Made by a program: the position numbers and the translations under genes. From Onthophagus taurus (Eukaryota > Arthropoda > Insecta > Coleoptera > Scarabaeidae), in NCBI RefSeq assembly GCF_036711975.1, contig NC_091973.1, positions 6,634,001 to 6,698,000 of the forward strand: DNA of 64,000 bases. The letters run 5' to 3'. Positions 1 through 11,455 of this stretch are shown here, in pieces. The notes below the pieces were generated by a model. That model did no database searches, had not been told where the DNA came from, and saw only the letters and a list, made by a program, of their open reading frames with translations. Position 1 is the stretch's first letter. Every line of letters begins with the position of its first letter.

Positions 1-68
1 AAGAAACTCGGGTTATACCCCGAATGTCGGGTTCGATCGATGATTGACGTTCATCGGTTTGTATTTAA

Positions 69-2372
69 CCCTCGCCCGGCGAAGGCAGGGTCATTGTGAC
101 CCGGGATTTCAGCGCAATCTTACCAGAAATTTTACGTGTGTCGGTTGAACGGTATCAGGTAAAAAATAATGAGCACGTCAGTTCATGCCAATTTAATTCC
201 TTATGAAATGTGATCATTTATTTTTGCATTTTTTTCAATTTCATTGTTTCTGTAATGATTAAATAAAATCTTCGTCTACATTGTAAACTGATGACTTTTA
301 GTGCCTTTTTTGTGAGTACACGTAGTAACTATTCAAACGACGAACGTGTTCACCAACGCTGCGGCGGCGTCGCGGCGTCTTTTTTTATCTGGCGCCGGGG
401 GTTTTGCACATATGCATGGCGCGGAACTGGGTATCATGACTCATTACCTAATTCGAGTTTTATTTGTATATTTGAGTCAGAAAGCGAGTGAACCGATAGA
501 GGTGTAGTGCATTTTACTTCAACTGCGTAAAAACATGGAAAACACTACGAATTTTAGTGATTTTGCCAGAGATGAAGAAGACGATGAGTTTTCAGAGGAA
601 GAATCATGTAGCACAATGAGCGATGTGGAACCGGAAATGCAAGATAGTGAAGCGGATATATTTACTGCGTCGGAATCAGATGAAGAAGATAATGATAACC
701 GAAGTGAAACGATTTGTAATCGTACATGGAAATATATTGCTCCGAAATCTGTTGAATGCCCACAGAGTGTTCATCAAAGTGGCTCTTTGACAAATAAAAG
801 TCGAAATGTAAAATCTATAGAAGAATGTTTCAAATTATTCATGGACGATAGTATCATTGCAAACATTGTTACACACACCAATCAAAGAGCCAATGCACAT
901 TACGCTACTGACTTTCACTCTTGGAAAGAAGTAGATTCCATAGAAATATATGCAGTTCTAGGTCTTCTACTACTCATCGGAAGATTTAGAGAATCTCGTG
1001 AAAGCAGGAACGACTTATGGCGAAAAGACAATGTATTATCAAGGCAGATGTATACCGTGGTTATGGCACGTGACAGATTCAAAGATATTCTGAGGTTCAT
1101 AAGATTTGACAATACGGAAACCCGGGAAGATAGAAAAAAAGTGGATAAATTAGCACCTATACGGGAAGTATCAGATATGTTTGCGGCAAATTGTCGGGAA
1201 TCTTACGAGGCATCAAATACAGGTACAGTAGATGAACAACTAGTTACATACCGGGGACGGTGTCCCTTCAAAGTTTATATGCCGTCAAAACCAGGGAAAT
1301 ATGGTATAAAAATATGGACACTTTGCGATGCCAAAACATATTACTGTTGCAATTTCGACATTTATCTGGGTAAGATCGGACAAATTCCTGAAAAGGATCA
1401 AGGCCAACGCGTTGTCAAACAACTAACTGATTTTTGGAAGAATTCTAATCGTGTTATAACCACAGATAATTTTTTTACGAGCATAATATTAGCGGAATAT
1501 TTATTAGATAATGGTTGCTTTCTTGTGGGCACAATTCGCAAAAATAGAAAAGATCTTCCAAAATCTATTGTTGGCACTTATCATAGAGAACAATATTCAT
1601 CGCAATTTCTGTTCACAAATAAGTTGACTTTAGTCTCATATGTACCTAAGATACGAAAATGTGTTGTTTTACTTTCAAGTATACATCATGAATTCAGTAT
1701 ATCTAATTCCGAAAATAATTTCAAACCTGAAATTATAAAGTACTACAATTCGACAAAAAGTGGTGTAGACACACTAGATAAATTACTAAGAGAATACACA
1801 TGTCGTCGATCCACAAGACGCTGGCCCATGTCTCTCTTTCAAAATTTTATAGATATTGCAGCTTATAATGCATTGGTTATTTGGATAACCAAAAACCCTG
1901 AATGGGAGTCAAAAAGTTCTATGAAAAATAAACGAAAAATATTTCTTGAGATTTTAGCAAAAGAGTTAGTTACAGAATATATTGAGCGACGGGCACAACG
2001 ATTCGAAAACAACGCAACAGGGTTACATAAACACATAGCACAAGCATTTGAAGCGTACGGTAGACCAATAAGAAGAAAGAATCAGACTCCACAAACATCT
2101 TCAAAACGATCACGTTGTCATGTTTGTGTGGGAAACGACAATAAATATAGTAAAAAATGTGAACAATGTAATAATTTTATATGTCATAATCATACAGTAC
2201 CTACTAAAATTCTATGTATAGATTGTTCTTCAACATAAATAAACTAGTTTATAATATTTTGTATTAGTACATTTTTTATTTTCCCTTCTTAACAAAATAT
2301 TATTTTGATGTGGGTCTAATTGACCCGGTATTCGACTCGCGCGTCGCTATCAAGGCATCCGTCATCCGAGGG
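69..2372 (+). mobile_element. Complete piggyBac-like DNA transposon
   Basis: The element is bounded by TTAA at 65-68 and TTAA at 2373-2376, the target duplication specific to piggyBac transposition. The ends are mirror images over CCCTCG (69-74) and CGAGGG (2367-2372). Just inside each end is a short palindrome, GGGTCA-TTG-TGACCC near 88-102 and GGGTC-TAATT-GACCC near 2313-2327, probably subterminal transposase contact sites. The single gene inside (535-2238) is open from start to stop. With intact duplications, ends and gene, this looks like a young and possibly autonomous copy. The bounds are seen directly; activity is inferred. Confidence 0.93.
535..2238 (+). CDS. piggyBac transposase (DDE_Tnp_1_7 family), apparently intact
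   Basis: This 567-residue protein should catalyse cut-and-paste transposition in the nucleus with TTAA specificity. The first ~60 residues are rich in Asp, Glu and Ser, as is usual for the family's N-terminus. The three catalytic aspartates are in the right contexts: D233 (VDEQ), D311 (TTDNFF) and D412 (SGVDTLD). Their spacings of 78 and 101 residues equal those of the Trichoplusia piggyBac enzyme (268/346/447). The RRWP motif follows D412. The last ~45 residues hold a cysteine/histidine-rich zinc-binding domain (CHVCVG, CEQCNNFICHNH, CIDC) that in this family binds the element ends. No stop or frameshift interrupts it. The ATG at 535 is the first start giving the full acidic N-terminus. It is a TE gene, not a domesticated host gene, because its ends and duplications are still in place. 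Confidence 0.95.
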   Translation: MENTTNFSDFARDEEDDEFSEEESCSTMSDVEPEMQDSEADIFTASESDEEDNDNRSETICNRTWKYIAPKSVECPQSVHQSGSLTNKSRNVKSIEECFKLFMDDSIIANIVTHTNQRANAHYATDFHSWKEVDSIEIYAVLGLLLLIGRFRESRESRNDLWRKDNVLSRQMYTVVMARDRFKDILRFIRFDNTETREDRKKVDKLAPIREVSDMFAANCRESYEASNTGTVDEQLVTYRGRCPFKVYMPSKPGKYGIKIWTLCDAKTYYCCNFDIYLGKIGQIPEKDQGQRVVKQLTDFWKNSNRVITTDNFFTSIILAEYLLDNGCFLVGTIRKNRKDLPKSIVGTYHREQYSSQFLFTNKLTLVSYVPKIRKCVVLLSSIHHEFSISNSENNFKPEIIKYYNSTKSGVDTLDKLLREYTCRRSTRRWPMSLFQNFIDIAAYNALVIWITKNPEWESKSSMKNKRKIFLEILAKELVTEYIERRAQRFENNATGLHKHIAQAFEAYGRPIRRKNQTPQTSSKRSRCHVCVGNDNKYSKKCEQCNNFICHNHTVPTKILCIDCSST

Positions 2373-2516
2373 TTAAATATGTTATCTATTAAACATATTA
2401 TATTAATAATATTATTTAAAAAAATTTAAAATTTTTATACTTAACGGATATAAATTTTATTTTGTTTCCAAATTAAAAAATTTTACTTTATTAAAAATAA
2501 TTAATTTAAAAAATTT

Positions 2517-2543
2517 GGTCCGTTATATCGAGGTTTTACTGTA
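2517..2543 (-). repeat. Orphan terminal repeat of a pogo/Tc1-type transposon
   Basis: On the minus strand the sequence begins TACAGTAAAACCTCGATATA, a terminal repeat type common to pogo/Tigger-like insect elements. It abuts the Jockey-like RT fragment at 2544. The matching opposite end was not found in the AT-rich stretch 2377-2516, so this is a solo end or a decayed non-autonomous element. Confidence 0.5.
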
Positions 2544-2890
2544 TTCATTATTCTATGCAGTTGGTGTATTGTTGCATGTTTATTCCGAAACCCAAATTAA
2601 TGTGTTGGTATTAGGGCTTTTTCTTCTATGACAGGTTTTAGTTTTTTTAACAGTAATTTTTCAAGCAGTTTTGATAATAAGGGTAATAATGAGATTGACC
2701 TATATGATGTAACATCTTTTTTTGGTATCATTATTATTTCAGCAACTTTTCATATGCTTGGGAAGTATTTCTGTTTAAAAGCAGCATTAATTATGTGCAA
2801 TAGTTTTGTAGCAGCCCGTTTTGGTAGATGTTTCAATGTTTGTCCATTAATTAGGTCATAACCTACTGATTTCTTTATATTTAGTTTTTG
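2544..2890 (-). pseudogene. Jockey-like LINE reverse transcriptase fragment
   Basis: Read on the minus strand this gives the start of a Jockey-type RT domain: KKSVGYDLINGQTLKHLP, then KVAEIIMIPK, SYRSISLLPLLSKLLEKLL and FGFRNKHATI. The reading frame is continuous, but it has a TGA where the family has Trp (after YFPSI) and a TAA where it has Gln (before FGFRNKH), so it is dead. It is probably the 3' continuation of the fragments at 4035-4790, which encode the parts of the same kind of element that come before the RT. About 1.1 kb of unrelated sequence separates them. Confidence 0.85.
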
Positions 2891-4034
2891 CGCCGCACCA
2901 TCGGGGCGCGACAAAGCTTTTTTTTTTTTATTTCTTAAAAAAAGCATCCTTCATTCGTCAGTCAACTCTTTTAGAATTTATAAAGCCGTCAGAACCGACG
3001 TAATAATATACGTTTTAATATTATTTATCTACAACTGCTTGAATAAGTCTTCATTACCACACTTATTTGAGGTGATTTGAGTTACATAATGAAGTTCATT
3101 ACACTGGTTTCATTACGTAACGCAATTTTAGCCCAATCAGAACAGACTTAATTTATTGAAACGAGCGAGAGAAAATACTATTTATTATAAACATTAATTG
3201 TTATGTTTTTACATTTCGAAACACTTATTCCAGATGAGTAAACATGTTATTGAAACTGACATTAATTCAAAATTGTCAACAATCATTTCAAAATATTTTT
3301 ATAAATGTCAAAATAAACCTTTTTAACGAAATAAATATAATGTTGTATATCACACGTGGGCTCGTGTGATTACACGAGTCGGTCTACGACCTCGTCGTGT
3401 AATTCTCCACACTCGTACAGTAATTATGTTTCTAGTCCACTTGTAACATAAATAATTATTATGTATAGTCTTCCACGCGGCGATCAGTTGTTATGACTAA
3501 AAACGAACAACTGGCAAATTGTAGAAAAATAGTAGGGTGATATATAAATACATACTCATTATTCTCTTATTTGTTGTGCTTTTAATATTAAGTGCATTGT
3601 CTACTTACAAAAGAGGGCGGAGGATAATTAGATTCTTTAAAATTTTGTTATTCTATTTAAAATATTTTAATATTTTTTTCCAAGACTTTTATACTAGTTT
3701 TTATAATTAAATTTTAGTTTAAAAAAATTTAAGTTCTACCCTGTCCTTGTATGACTGTCATAAATCTTTTCAGGTACTCGAGCGGGCAATAATCACCCGG
3801 GCTTTTATTTATGACTGTCGTAAAAACCGATCTGGATGTGGAATATATATATTTTTTCGAGAAAATAAATTTACTAAAATTAGTACTAGTATTATTACTA
3901 TGTACATACATTTTTTTAACAAAATTAATGTTTATTAATCCTTGATTTTATAATATGTATTTATCGCATTTCGACTGGGTATTACTTTATTTTATAATAC
4001 AGTTCTTTCATTCTTACACATGGTATATTACTCT
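2891..4034. other. AT-rich non-coding stretch splitting the Jockey-like remnant
   Basis: No gene is supported here. The stretch holds a GC-richer tract at 3353-3420 with repeated CGTGTGATTACACGAG-like inverted motifs, and an imperfect inverted repeat at 3747-3825 in which each arm is a TGACTGTCATAAA-type palindrome. Such structures are usual for short non-autonomous insertions, but no clear ends or target duplications could be fixed. Confidence 0.5.
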
Positions 4035-4455
4035 GCTGATCACTTTGAATTGCGCTAACGACACTATTTAGCATAGTTGCTGGACTCTCTGATGCAGACA
4101 AGTTAACTTTTTCTTGATTGCTTTTAGCCCAACTTCCATTATTATTTCGAATTGGAGGTGTATGTGTTTTTGGAACTTTAAGCTTTCTTGTTGCCTTCCA
4201 CGGAGAATAATCAGTACTAGCATTGTTAGTAAGGTCTTTTAAGTAATTTTGAGTATTATATTATATATTAATTCTATTGATTTGCCGTTTCTTTCTTGGT
4301 TTCCATTTTTCTGCAATTTTGTCTCTAATATATTTAGGAAAAATATTAGATTTAGGTTTTGGCGTTAAAAAATTTTGTTGTGTGGTATTAATTATTTTCC
4401 ATATAGCTGCCGGTTGATTTTTATGATTGATATTGTAATTATCAGTAGCATTTCA
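4035..4455 (-). pseudogene. Jockey-like LINE endonuclease-RT linker fragment
   Basis: The minus strand reads through the segment linking endonuclease to reverse transcriptase in Jockey elements. The diagnostic part is TDYSPWKATRKLKVPK followed by PPIRNNNGSWAKSNQEKV. One in-frame TAA interrupts it around 4261. It lies upstream, in minus-strand order, of the RT fragment at 2544-2890, as expected if both come from one insertion later split by other DNA. Confidence 0.8.
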
Positions 4456-4469
4456 TGTGTTTTGATGTT

Positions 4470-4790
4470 AATTTACTGTCTATTCGATTTTGACACGCAT
4501 TCCTAATATGTTTGTTATTTCATGGATTCTTTTTACATCCTCTGACGGTGCAAAATCCAAGATGTATAAAGAAAGAGCTACTTGCGCTCCAATAGATCAT
4601 CTTTGATATCATTAACATCACAGCTTTTATGCATCTTTTTAGCGACCACTTTCACATTTCTGGTTTGCTTATTTACATAAATTGATCAGGACAAATTCTT
4701 TTCAATAAGCATTTTTGATGCCTCTCTGTACTTTTTGAAATGATCGAGAATTTTTTCGAATGACGCAGTCAATAATGCCGCGACAGAGAA
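4470..4790 (-). pseudogene. Jockey-like LINE Gag (ORF1) fragment
   Basis: The minus strand encodes pieces of a Jockey Gag-like protein, best seen in LFLYILDFAPSEDVKRIHEI and ITNILGMRVKIE, which matches the region before the CCHC zinc knuckles. Several in-frame stops and a deletion joining it directly to the endonuclease remnant show that it is not functional. Confidence 0.65.
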
Positions 4791-4925
4791 ACTCGTCTTC
4801 AGTAAACCTTTATTCTCCGCAAATATTATTTGATTTATTTTCGCGCGTTCAAATTATATAGGGTGAATTATTTCCAACAAATTTACGTGTATCAAAAAAT
4901 CTAATTAAATTATTTTTATTATTAG

Positions 4926-5881
4926 CAAAAGCAATTTACGACAATAAACTATTGGAATGTTACTTCACGCGGTCATTTTACAAACACATTCTTGGTATTC
5001 CCGTGAAATACACCGACATGGAGAGCGAAGATTACAGCTTTTATAGGGGTCTTGTGTACTTGATGGAGAACAATATAAACGATTTAGGTTGCGATCTTAC
5101 GTTCAGCACTGAAATTAACGAGTTTGGAGTAACTGAAACCAGAGATCTCATTCCTAACGGCCGAAACGTCTCTGTTAATGAAGAAAATAAAATGGAATAT
5201 GTAAGAAGATCGTGTCAAATGAAAATGACTGGTGCGATAAGGCAACAGTAAGATTTTAAAATTTGTTAATTTCGGTATATATTTATTTTTTTATTATTAT
5301 TTAAGGTTAACTGCTTTCTTAGAGGGCTTTTATGATATAATACCTAAACGATTAATTTCGATATTTAATGAACAAGAATTGGAGTTATTAATTTCTGGTT
5401 TACCTAACGTTGATATTGAAGATCTTAAAACGAATACAGAGTATCATAAGTATCAAGCTAGTTCATTACAGGTAAAGAATAAACTTAAAATTAAAAAATT
5501 TTTTTTTTTAATTTATTTTTATTTTGTAGATTCAGTGGTTCTGGAGAGCTTTAAGGTCGTTTGATCAAGCAGATCGCGCGAAATTCCTACAATTTGTTAC
5601 TGGTACTTCTAAAGTACCTCTACAAGGTTTTGGAGCTTTAGAAGGAATGAATGGCGTGCAAAAGTTTCAAATACATAGGGACGATCGATCTACAGATAGA
5701 TTACCTTCCGCTCACACTTGGTAAATTTCTAAATTAATTATTATTTCTTGTTATATTGAAAGAAAATTTTTGTTTTAGTTTTAATCAACTGGATTTGCCT
5801 GTATACGAAACGTACGATAAGCTACGCTCTTACCTACTAAAAGCTATCCACGAATGTTCAGAGGGCTTTGGCTTTGCTTAA
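4926..5881 (+). CDS. HUWE1: HUWE1 E3 ubiquitin ligase, last four coding exons (HECT domain)
   Basis: Exons 4926-5247, 5306-5471, 5530-5720 and 5779-5881 join in frame to encode the C-terminal ~260 residues of the giant HECT ligase HUWE1, ending at TAA 5879-5881. All introns are short (58 bp) with GT-AG borders. The sequence matches the family closely: [57 protein letters not shown] and [20 protein letters not shown]. The catalytic HECT cysteine (HTCFNQL) is present; its codon is split between the last two exons (TG|T). The first exon starts with the last two bases of an Ala codon, so earlier exons must exist, but none was found in 1-4925, which is all TE sequence. Either the upstream intron exceeds 4.9 kb or this is a detached 3' fragment. 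Intact frames, splice sites and catalytic residue favour a working gene. Confidence 0.93.
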
Positions 5882-6700
5882 AAAAAATCCTAGAAATTCA
5901 AAATCGGATACGTACTAAACGATCGATGATAGTTAATGATTATATTTATAACTATTTAAGACTGAGAAAGAGTTAGGATTCCATAAACGACTTCAGTTTT
6001 TGGAGACCATAAAATATTATAAATTGCAGCAAAAGAAAAAAATCAAGAAAAATAAGAAACTATGTTGGGAGAAAAAAAAAACACTCAGTTAAAATTACTT
6101 TTCTTGTTAAATACAATAGATAGTTTGATTTTTCTATGTACATATTATAAAGTATCTAGATGTACAGAAGTAATATTTTACAAATGTAATATAAGATGTT
6201 GGTTAGCCTTATTTGATTTGCAATTTAATTTATCGGTTGCACGTGCTAGATTTTTTTCTGATTATTCACACTGACTGTAAAAAGCGTTACTACTCGATGC
6301 AAAGGTGTCACATGTATTTTTGTAAAGGGCCGTCTGGCATTTCCAAGTGATATATCGAACGTTAAGTTATCCTGAGTACGTGTCTCCGTTTCGACTTGTT
6401 ACACACCTAATTTTCCTACTTCATTTGACTATTTCAAATAATTTTCTCTTTATTTTGCGTAGTTTTTAATTTTCGTTACTGTGGTGCTTTGTTCGTGTAA
6501 TCCAGACAAAAAAAATGATTAAAAGTGTCATAGAGACGCCACTTCTCCCCCTATCCCTGTAACACGTGTACATTTTTGCGATGCGAAAAGAAAACGCGAA
6601 TCGTTCGTGCGTACCACTTGTTTGCAATCCCTATTATAAATGTTATTATCAACTTCGTCAGTATTTGCGTCTAAATAAAAATTTTCTTTGCCAATTTTGT
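5882..6700 (+). other. Probable HUWE1 3' UTR with poly(A) signal
   Basis: The stretch after the HUWE1 stop codon has no other gene. A consensus AATAAA lies at 6674-6679, just before the satellite array begins, and would give a 3' UTR of roughly 0.8 kb. The small open frame at 6062-6274 shows no family features. Confidence 0.5.
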
Positions 6701-6732
6701 GTTTTTTTTATATAACCTTTATAGTAGTAGTG

Positions 6733-8273
6733 AATCTTTGTGGAAATATCATCAATTATTATTAAGTTTTAAAAATTCGTATAAAATCGAGTTCTTGGAA
6801 TATGAGTATGGAAATTTCCCAAAGTGTTAATAAAAGTGTCCTCTTTCCAATGAACCAACCCGTTTTGAAAAATAACCTTTAGTTTTTGAGAAAACAATAT
6901 TTGAAGTTTTCGATGTTGCGATAATTTTCAAAATTCGCTATAAAATTAATTTCTTGAAGGCTCCTTGTGGAAATATCACCAATTATTAATCAAAGTATAT
7001 TCTTTTTAATGCAAAAAGCCGTTTTGAAAAATCGCTTTTAGTTTTTGAGAAATTAATTTTTGAAATGATCGACAATTTTTTCGAATTTTGCAATTTTCGC
7101 CGATTAAGTTTTAAAAATTCGTATAAAATGCAGTTCTTGAAATATGAGTATGAAAATTATCCAAAGTGTTAATAAAAGTGTCCTCTTTCCAATGAACCAA
7201 CCCGTTTTGAAAAATAACCTTTAGTTTTTGAGAAAACAAGATTTGAAGTTTTCGATGTTGCGATAATTTTCAAAATTCGCTATAAAATTAATTTGTTGAA
7301 GGATCCTTGTGGAAATATCACCAATTATTAATTAAAGTATCCTCTTTTTAATGCAAAAAGCCGTTTTGAAAAATCGCTTTTAATTTTTGAGAAATTAATT
7401 TTTGAAATGATCTACAATTTTTTGGAATTTTGCAATTTTTGCCGATTAAGTTTTAAAAATTCGTATTAAATCGAGTTCTTGGAATATGAGTATGAAAATT
7501 TTCCAAAGTGTTAATAAAAGTGTCCTCTTTCCAATGAACCAACCCATTTTGAACAATAACCTTTAGTTTTTGAGAAAACAATATTTGAAGTTTTCGATGT
7601 TGCGATAATTTTCAAAATTCGCTATAAAATTAATTTGTTGAAGGATATTTGTGGAAATATCACCAAGTATTAATTAAAGTATCCTTTTTTTAATGCAAAT
7701 AGCCGTTTTGAAAAATCGCTTTTAATTTTTGAAATGATCGACAATTTTTTCGAATTTTGCAATTTTCGCCGATTAAGTTTTAAAAATTCGTATAAAATCG
7801 AGTTTTTGTAATATGAGTATGAAAATTTTCCAAAGTGTTAATAAAAGTGTCCTCTTTCCAATGAACCAACCCGTTTTGAACAATAACTTTTAGTTTTTGA
7901 GAAAACAATGTTTGAAGTTTTGATAAAATTCTCGATGTTGCGATAATTTTCAAAATTCGCTATAAAATTAATTTGTTGAAGGATCCTTGTGAAAATATCA
8001 CCAATTATTAATCAAAGTACCCTCTTTTTAATGCAACAAGCCGTTTTGAAAAATCGCTTTTAATTCATGAGAAATAAATTTTTTAAATGATCGAAAATTT
8101 TTTCAAATTTTGCAATTTTCGCCGATTAAGTCTTAAATATTCGTATAAAATCGCGTTCTTGGAATATGAGTATGAAAATTGCCCAAAGCGTTAATAAGAG
8201 TGTCTTCTTTCCAATGAACCAACCCGTTTTGAAAAATAACTTTTAGTTTTTGAGAAAACAATATTTAAAGTTA
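6733..8273 (+). repeat. Dimeric ~342 bp satellite, left array (about 4.5 copies)
   Basis: Landmarks such as AATATGAGTATG recur near 6798, 7140, 7482, 7811 and 8162, giving a period of about 342 bp (range 329-351). Each unit consists of two related halves of about 170 bp. Both halves share CCGTTTTGAAAAAT, a TTTTTGAGAAA tract and a TTCGTATAAAAT/TTCGCTATAAAAT motif. One half then has CCTCTTTCCAATGAACCAAC and the other CTCTTTTTAATGCAAAAAG. The same satellite recurs in opposite orientation at 25.7-29.1 kb. No coding potential was seen. Confidence 0.93.
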
Positions 8274-9511
8274 TATTAAAACAATATTTTAGTATTATGA
8301 TTATATTTAAAATAATCGTTAACTGTAAAAAAATTTAATTCTAATCAAATTAGTTAGGATATTGAATAAAAGATGTTGCTTGTGTATCTGTTTTAATAAC
8401 AACTAACAACTTTATATATTTAATAAATCTACTTTTTAGTTTAATCCCAGTAAACAAACATTTTTTTTTGTAATCGTATGATTAATTTCGGTAGAAAAAT
8501 AAAGTGTAAATATCTATTAAATTTGTGGTGATATCAAATAAATTTTTTTAATAATAAATTTTATTCTAGAATTATCATTAATTTATTGCGAATATTTGTA
8601 ACAAAGTTATTTGGAAGTTAATAATTTTAAATCGGCCGCTTGACCTATGGAAGAGATTCATTACCTAATTCGTCCTCTACTCGCGACCCCAGCCAGAAAT
8701 ATTAATAACAACCGTAATTTGAGTCATTAATTCATATAAACAAAAATTTGATATGATGGATTATTTTTTGATATGATGAAAGCAAAGAGAAAACAAGGTC
8801 TATTCATTAAAGATTTTTTTCCGGTAATAAATTTATTTTCGAAAACCTAAACCTTGGATAAATCAACCAATAAAATCGGTATTTATTTTTCCTTGATTTG
8901 TCGCAATATTGTGAAATTCAGTTTACGCTTAATAATATTTCGCCTTGTTTGTAATAAATTTGTTAATAGATTCAAGAAACAAACAATAAAGTCTTCGAGA
9001 TACATCTTGGAAATTATTTTTAATTTAGTATAATAATAAAGAAAAATAATACAATTGTACGGAATAACAAAATATGTTTACGGGAAAGTTGTTTTTGTAT
9101 ATTTCATTCTAATGAAAGTATTAAAGTGTTATTTAGATTGTAAATTTTGCGTCAGACGTGGTTTAGAAATAAAAATTAAATTCATTTTTTACGTCTAATT
9201 TTTCTTTTGGCTCATTTAAAACACATCACTTAATCCAGACCTGGATATTATAATCTATATTGCGACTGCGGCGACGTCGGGTCTTAGGTTAATATACGAT
9301 AAGTGACGCCAGCCACTTGTTATCATTCTCTCTGTATATGAGGTAACTTTATCAGAACACTTTTAAAATGGTTTAAGTAAATACATTAGAGGTAATTCAT
9401 GCTTTTAAGATTTATTAACTGATAAATTAATTAACTTTTTATAAACTAATTAACCTGCTCCCAGTAATATAGCTAGCTACAGCCTTAGCTATATACATTC
9501 ATACCTAATTA
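8274..9511. other. AT-rich sequence without recognised features
   Basis: Only low-complexity AT-rich sequence is visible, with a short GC-richer patch near 8630-8700 and another near 9260-9345. No reading frame with family character, no terminal repeats and no RNA gene could be supported. Confidence 0.5.
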
Positions 9512-9712
9512 TCATACAGACCAATTAGCCTAACTTCATTTCTCCTCAAAGGGATGGAAAAGGTAATCGATCAATACCTTATCCAGTCCACCCTAGCCAA
9601 CATGCTTACCAGAAAGCAAAATTAACAATTACTGCTCTCCATGCTTTGATTAGCACTTTAGAGGAGGCAATTGCAACCAAAGAGATAGCCCTATGTTTCC
9701 ATAGATATAGAG
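9512..9712 (+). pseudogene. LINE reverse transcriptase fragment
   Basis: The plus strand reads RPISLTSFLLKGMEKVIDQY and, after a frameshift near 9597, HAYQKAKLTITALHAL and TLEEAIATKEIALCF, the RT region preceding the catalytic F-x-D box. A second one-base shift disrupts that box (CFHRYRG where related elements have CFIDIEG). The fragment stops exactly where the 2.46 kb macrosatellite begins. Confidence 0.75.
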
Positions 9713-9724
9713 GGTTGAAATTAA

Positions 9725-10738
9725 AACGGACGTATAAGGTTATATTTAGAAGCAGAGATGATTGGCGATTTTGTATGTTTTTGGATTTTTGCTTGTTGAC
9801 ATTTTAAGCAGGTTTTGGTCCAAACATGAATTTGCTTTGACATGTGTGGCCAAAAGAATCTTGTTTTGATTGCATGAATGGTTAAGCTAAAAAATTTTGT
9901 CAAAAATTGCTTGTCTGAACTGTTGCGGAATATAAATTCTTGGAGATGATGAGGTTTCACACCACAGTTTGATATCAGATTGTGATGTTGTTTGATGTGC
10001 CAAACGATAAGATTTTGAAGGATTGTTAGAAAATTGCTTATTCAGTAAGTTTGACAATTTTATGTTAGCAAGTTGAGCATTGCTAAGGGTTAAAAAATCT
10101 GGATAAGATGAATTTAGAGATCCGATGTTGGTTCTGGATAGAGTATCTGCAACAACATTTCAATTGCCTCTGATGTATTTGATATCTGAAGTAAATTGTG
10201 CAATATAACTTAGATGTCGGGTTTGACGAGGAGTTTTGTCTGTGCACGAAAAAATTGATGTGACAATAGGTTTGTGATCTGCATATACCGTAAATTGATT
10301 TCCATGTAAGGAATGTTTGAAAAATTTGATAGCAGAGTAGATCGCTAATAGTTTGGCATGAAGTTAATTTTTTGGCTAATGGTTGAGATTTTTGTGTTAA
10401 AACAGCTCCCATACCTGTGTTAGATGCATCAGTTGACAATGATAGGGTAGGATATCCTAGAAAGATAGATTTTGATAGATCTTTGGCTGAAGAAAAAGCG
10501 TTGTCGTGTTCCAGTGTCCAAGAAGTTGATGAAATTGTTTTTTGTTTTTGACAGTGAAGTGATTTTGAAAGTGTGTATAAGGGATCAAGAATATTTGAAA
10601 TGTTAGATAAGAATCTATGGTAGAAGTTTAACATTCCCAAAAATCTTTGTAACTCTTTTAGAGTCGTTGGCTTTGGAAAAATACCATCGGCTAAAATACG
10701 ATGACTAGGAAAATCCAATAATTTAACACCGAAAATGC
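9725..10738 (-). pseudogene. Macrosatellite copy 1: Ty3/gypsy pol fragment
   Basis: Read on the minus strand the fragment gives the RT C-terminal and RNase H-like region of a Ty3/gypsy element (KCIFGV, SHRILADGIFPKPTTLKELQ, RFLGMLNFYHRFL, LSTDASNTGMGAVLTQKSQP). The HHCC integrase zinc-binding region follows (HAIKTRFFWPHM, CLKCQQAKIQKHTKSP). The RNase H part is frameshifted after the TDAS motif and the integrase core is missing. No LTRs, primer-binding site or envelope gene are present. Confidence 0.85.
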
Positions 10739-10754
10739 ATTTTTTGGAAATGGG

Positions 10755-10810
10755 TTGTTATATAATATATAATATTATTAATATATAATATTATTAATAT
10801 ATATTTTATT
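10755..10810. repeat. Macrosatellite copy 1: AT palindromic tract
   Basis: The tract is built from the motif TATAATATTATTAATA, whose copies can pair with each other. It is short here and much longer in unit 2 (12980-13095). Confidence 0.8.
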
Positions 10811-11039
10811 GTAAAATCTGAATTTGTGGACAAAAGTAAAATAATTCAAAGAAAGAATAAAAAAAATCCAGAAGAGGTACATCGAGTGACCTGGCTCTTC
10901 GGAAATACCTTTGGAAAGAGGTCTAAAAGACATTTCTCCACCTTTGTCAATTTGATAATAGAATAGCGCATAAAAAACAAGAGTTCGTGGACCTGCTTAT
11001 GTCGGCATTTTCAGAATAACTAAATTGGCATAATTAATA

Positions 11040-11455
11040 AAAACTGCTTGGCAACAAATTCTGAATTAATTCCATCGTTTTACATGAAGGCAAAGTGTTT
11101 AAATCATTAAATCATGGATACTCTAAGTGTGGCAGAAAAAGTCGAAATGATTTTTATTTATGGAGAAAGTGGCAGAAAAGTTGCTTGTGAGCAAAACAAA
11201 ATATGTGGCTGCAAAATGATGGATGCCCAGTACATTTTTCACATATTGCACGTGAAGCTTTCGATCGGGATTATGCTGGGGGATGGATTGGAAGGAGAGG
11301 TCCAATTTCCTGGCCTGCCAGATCACCTGATTTAACACCTCTTGTCTCTATACTTAACCAGTTACTCTCCCAAAACAAAAGGAATAATAACATGTCATGC
11401 CTCTTCTATCAAATAATTTCATCTGAAGTAAAATTACTTTAATTCATACAAATCG
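11040..11455 (+). pseudogene. Macrosatellite copy 1: mariner-like (DUF4817) deletion derivative
   Basis: The ATG at 11114 opens the typical N-terminus of this transposase family (MDTLSVAEKVEMIFIYGESG). After about 25 codons the sequence jumps, in another frame, to the end of the catalytic domain (WLQNDGCPVHF, GGWIGRRGPISWPARSPDL). The middle of the gene, with the first catalytic Asp, is lost. It is a non-autonomous remnant. Confidence 0.8.

Noticed and set aside
1..60. tRNA-like GGGTTCGATC box at about 29-38
   Set aside because: No A box, acceptor stem or cloverleaf could be built around it.
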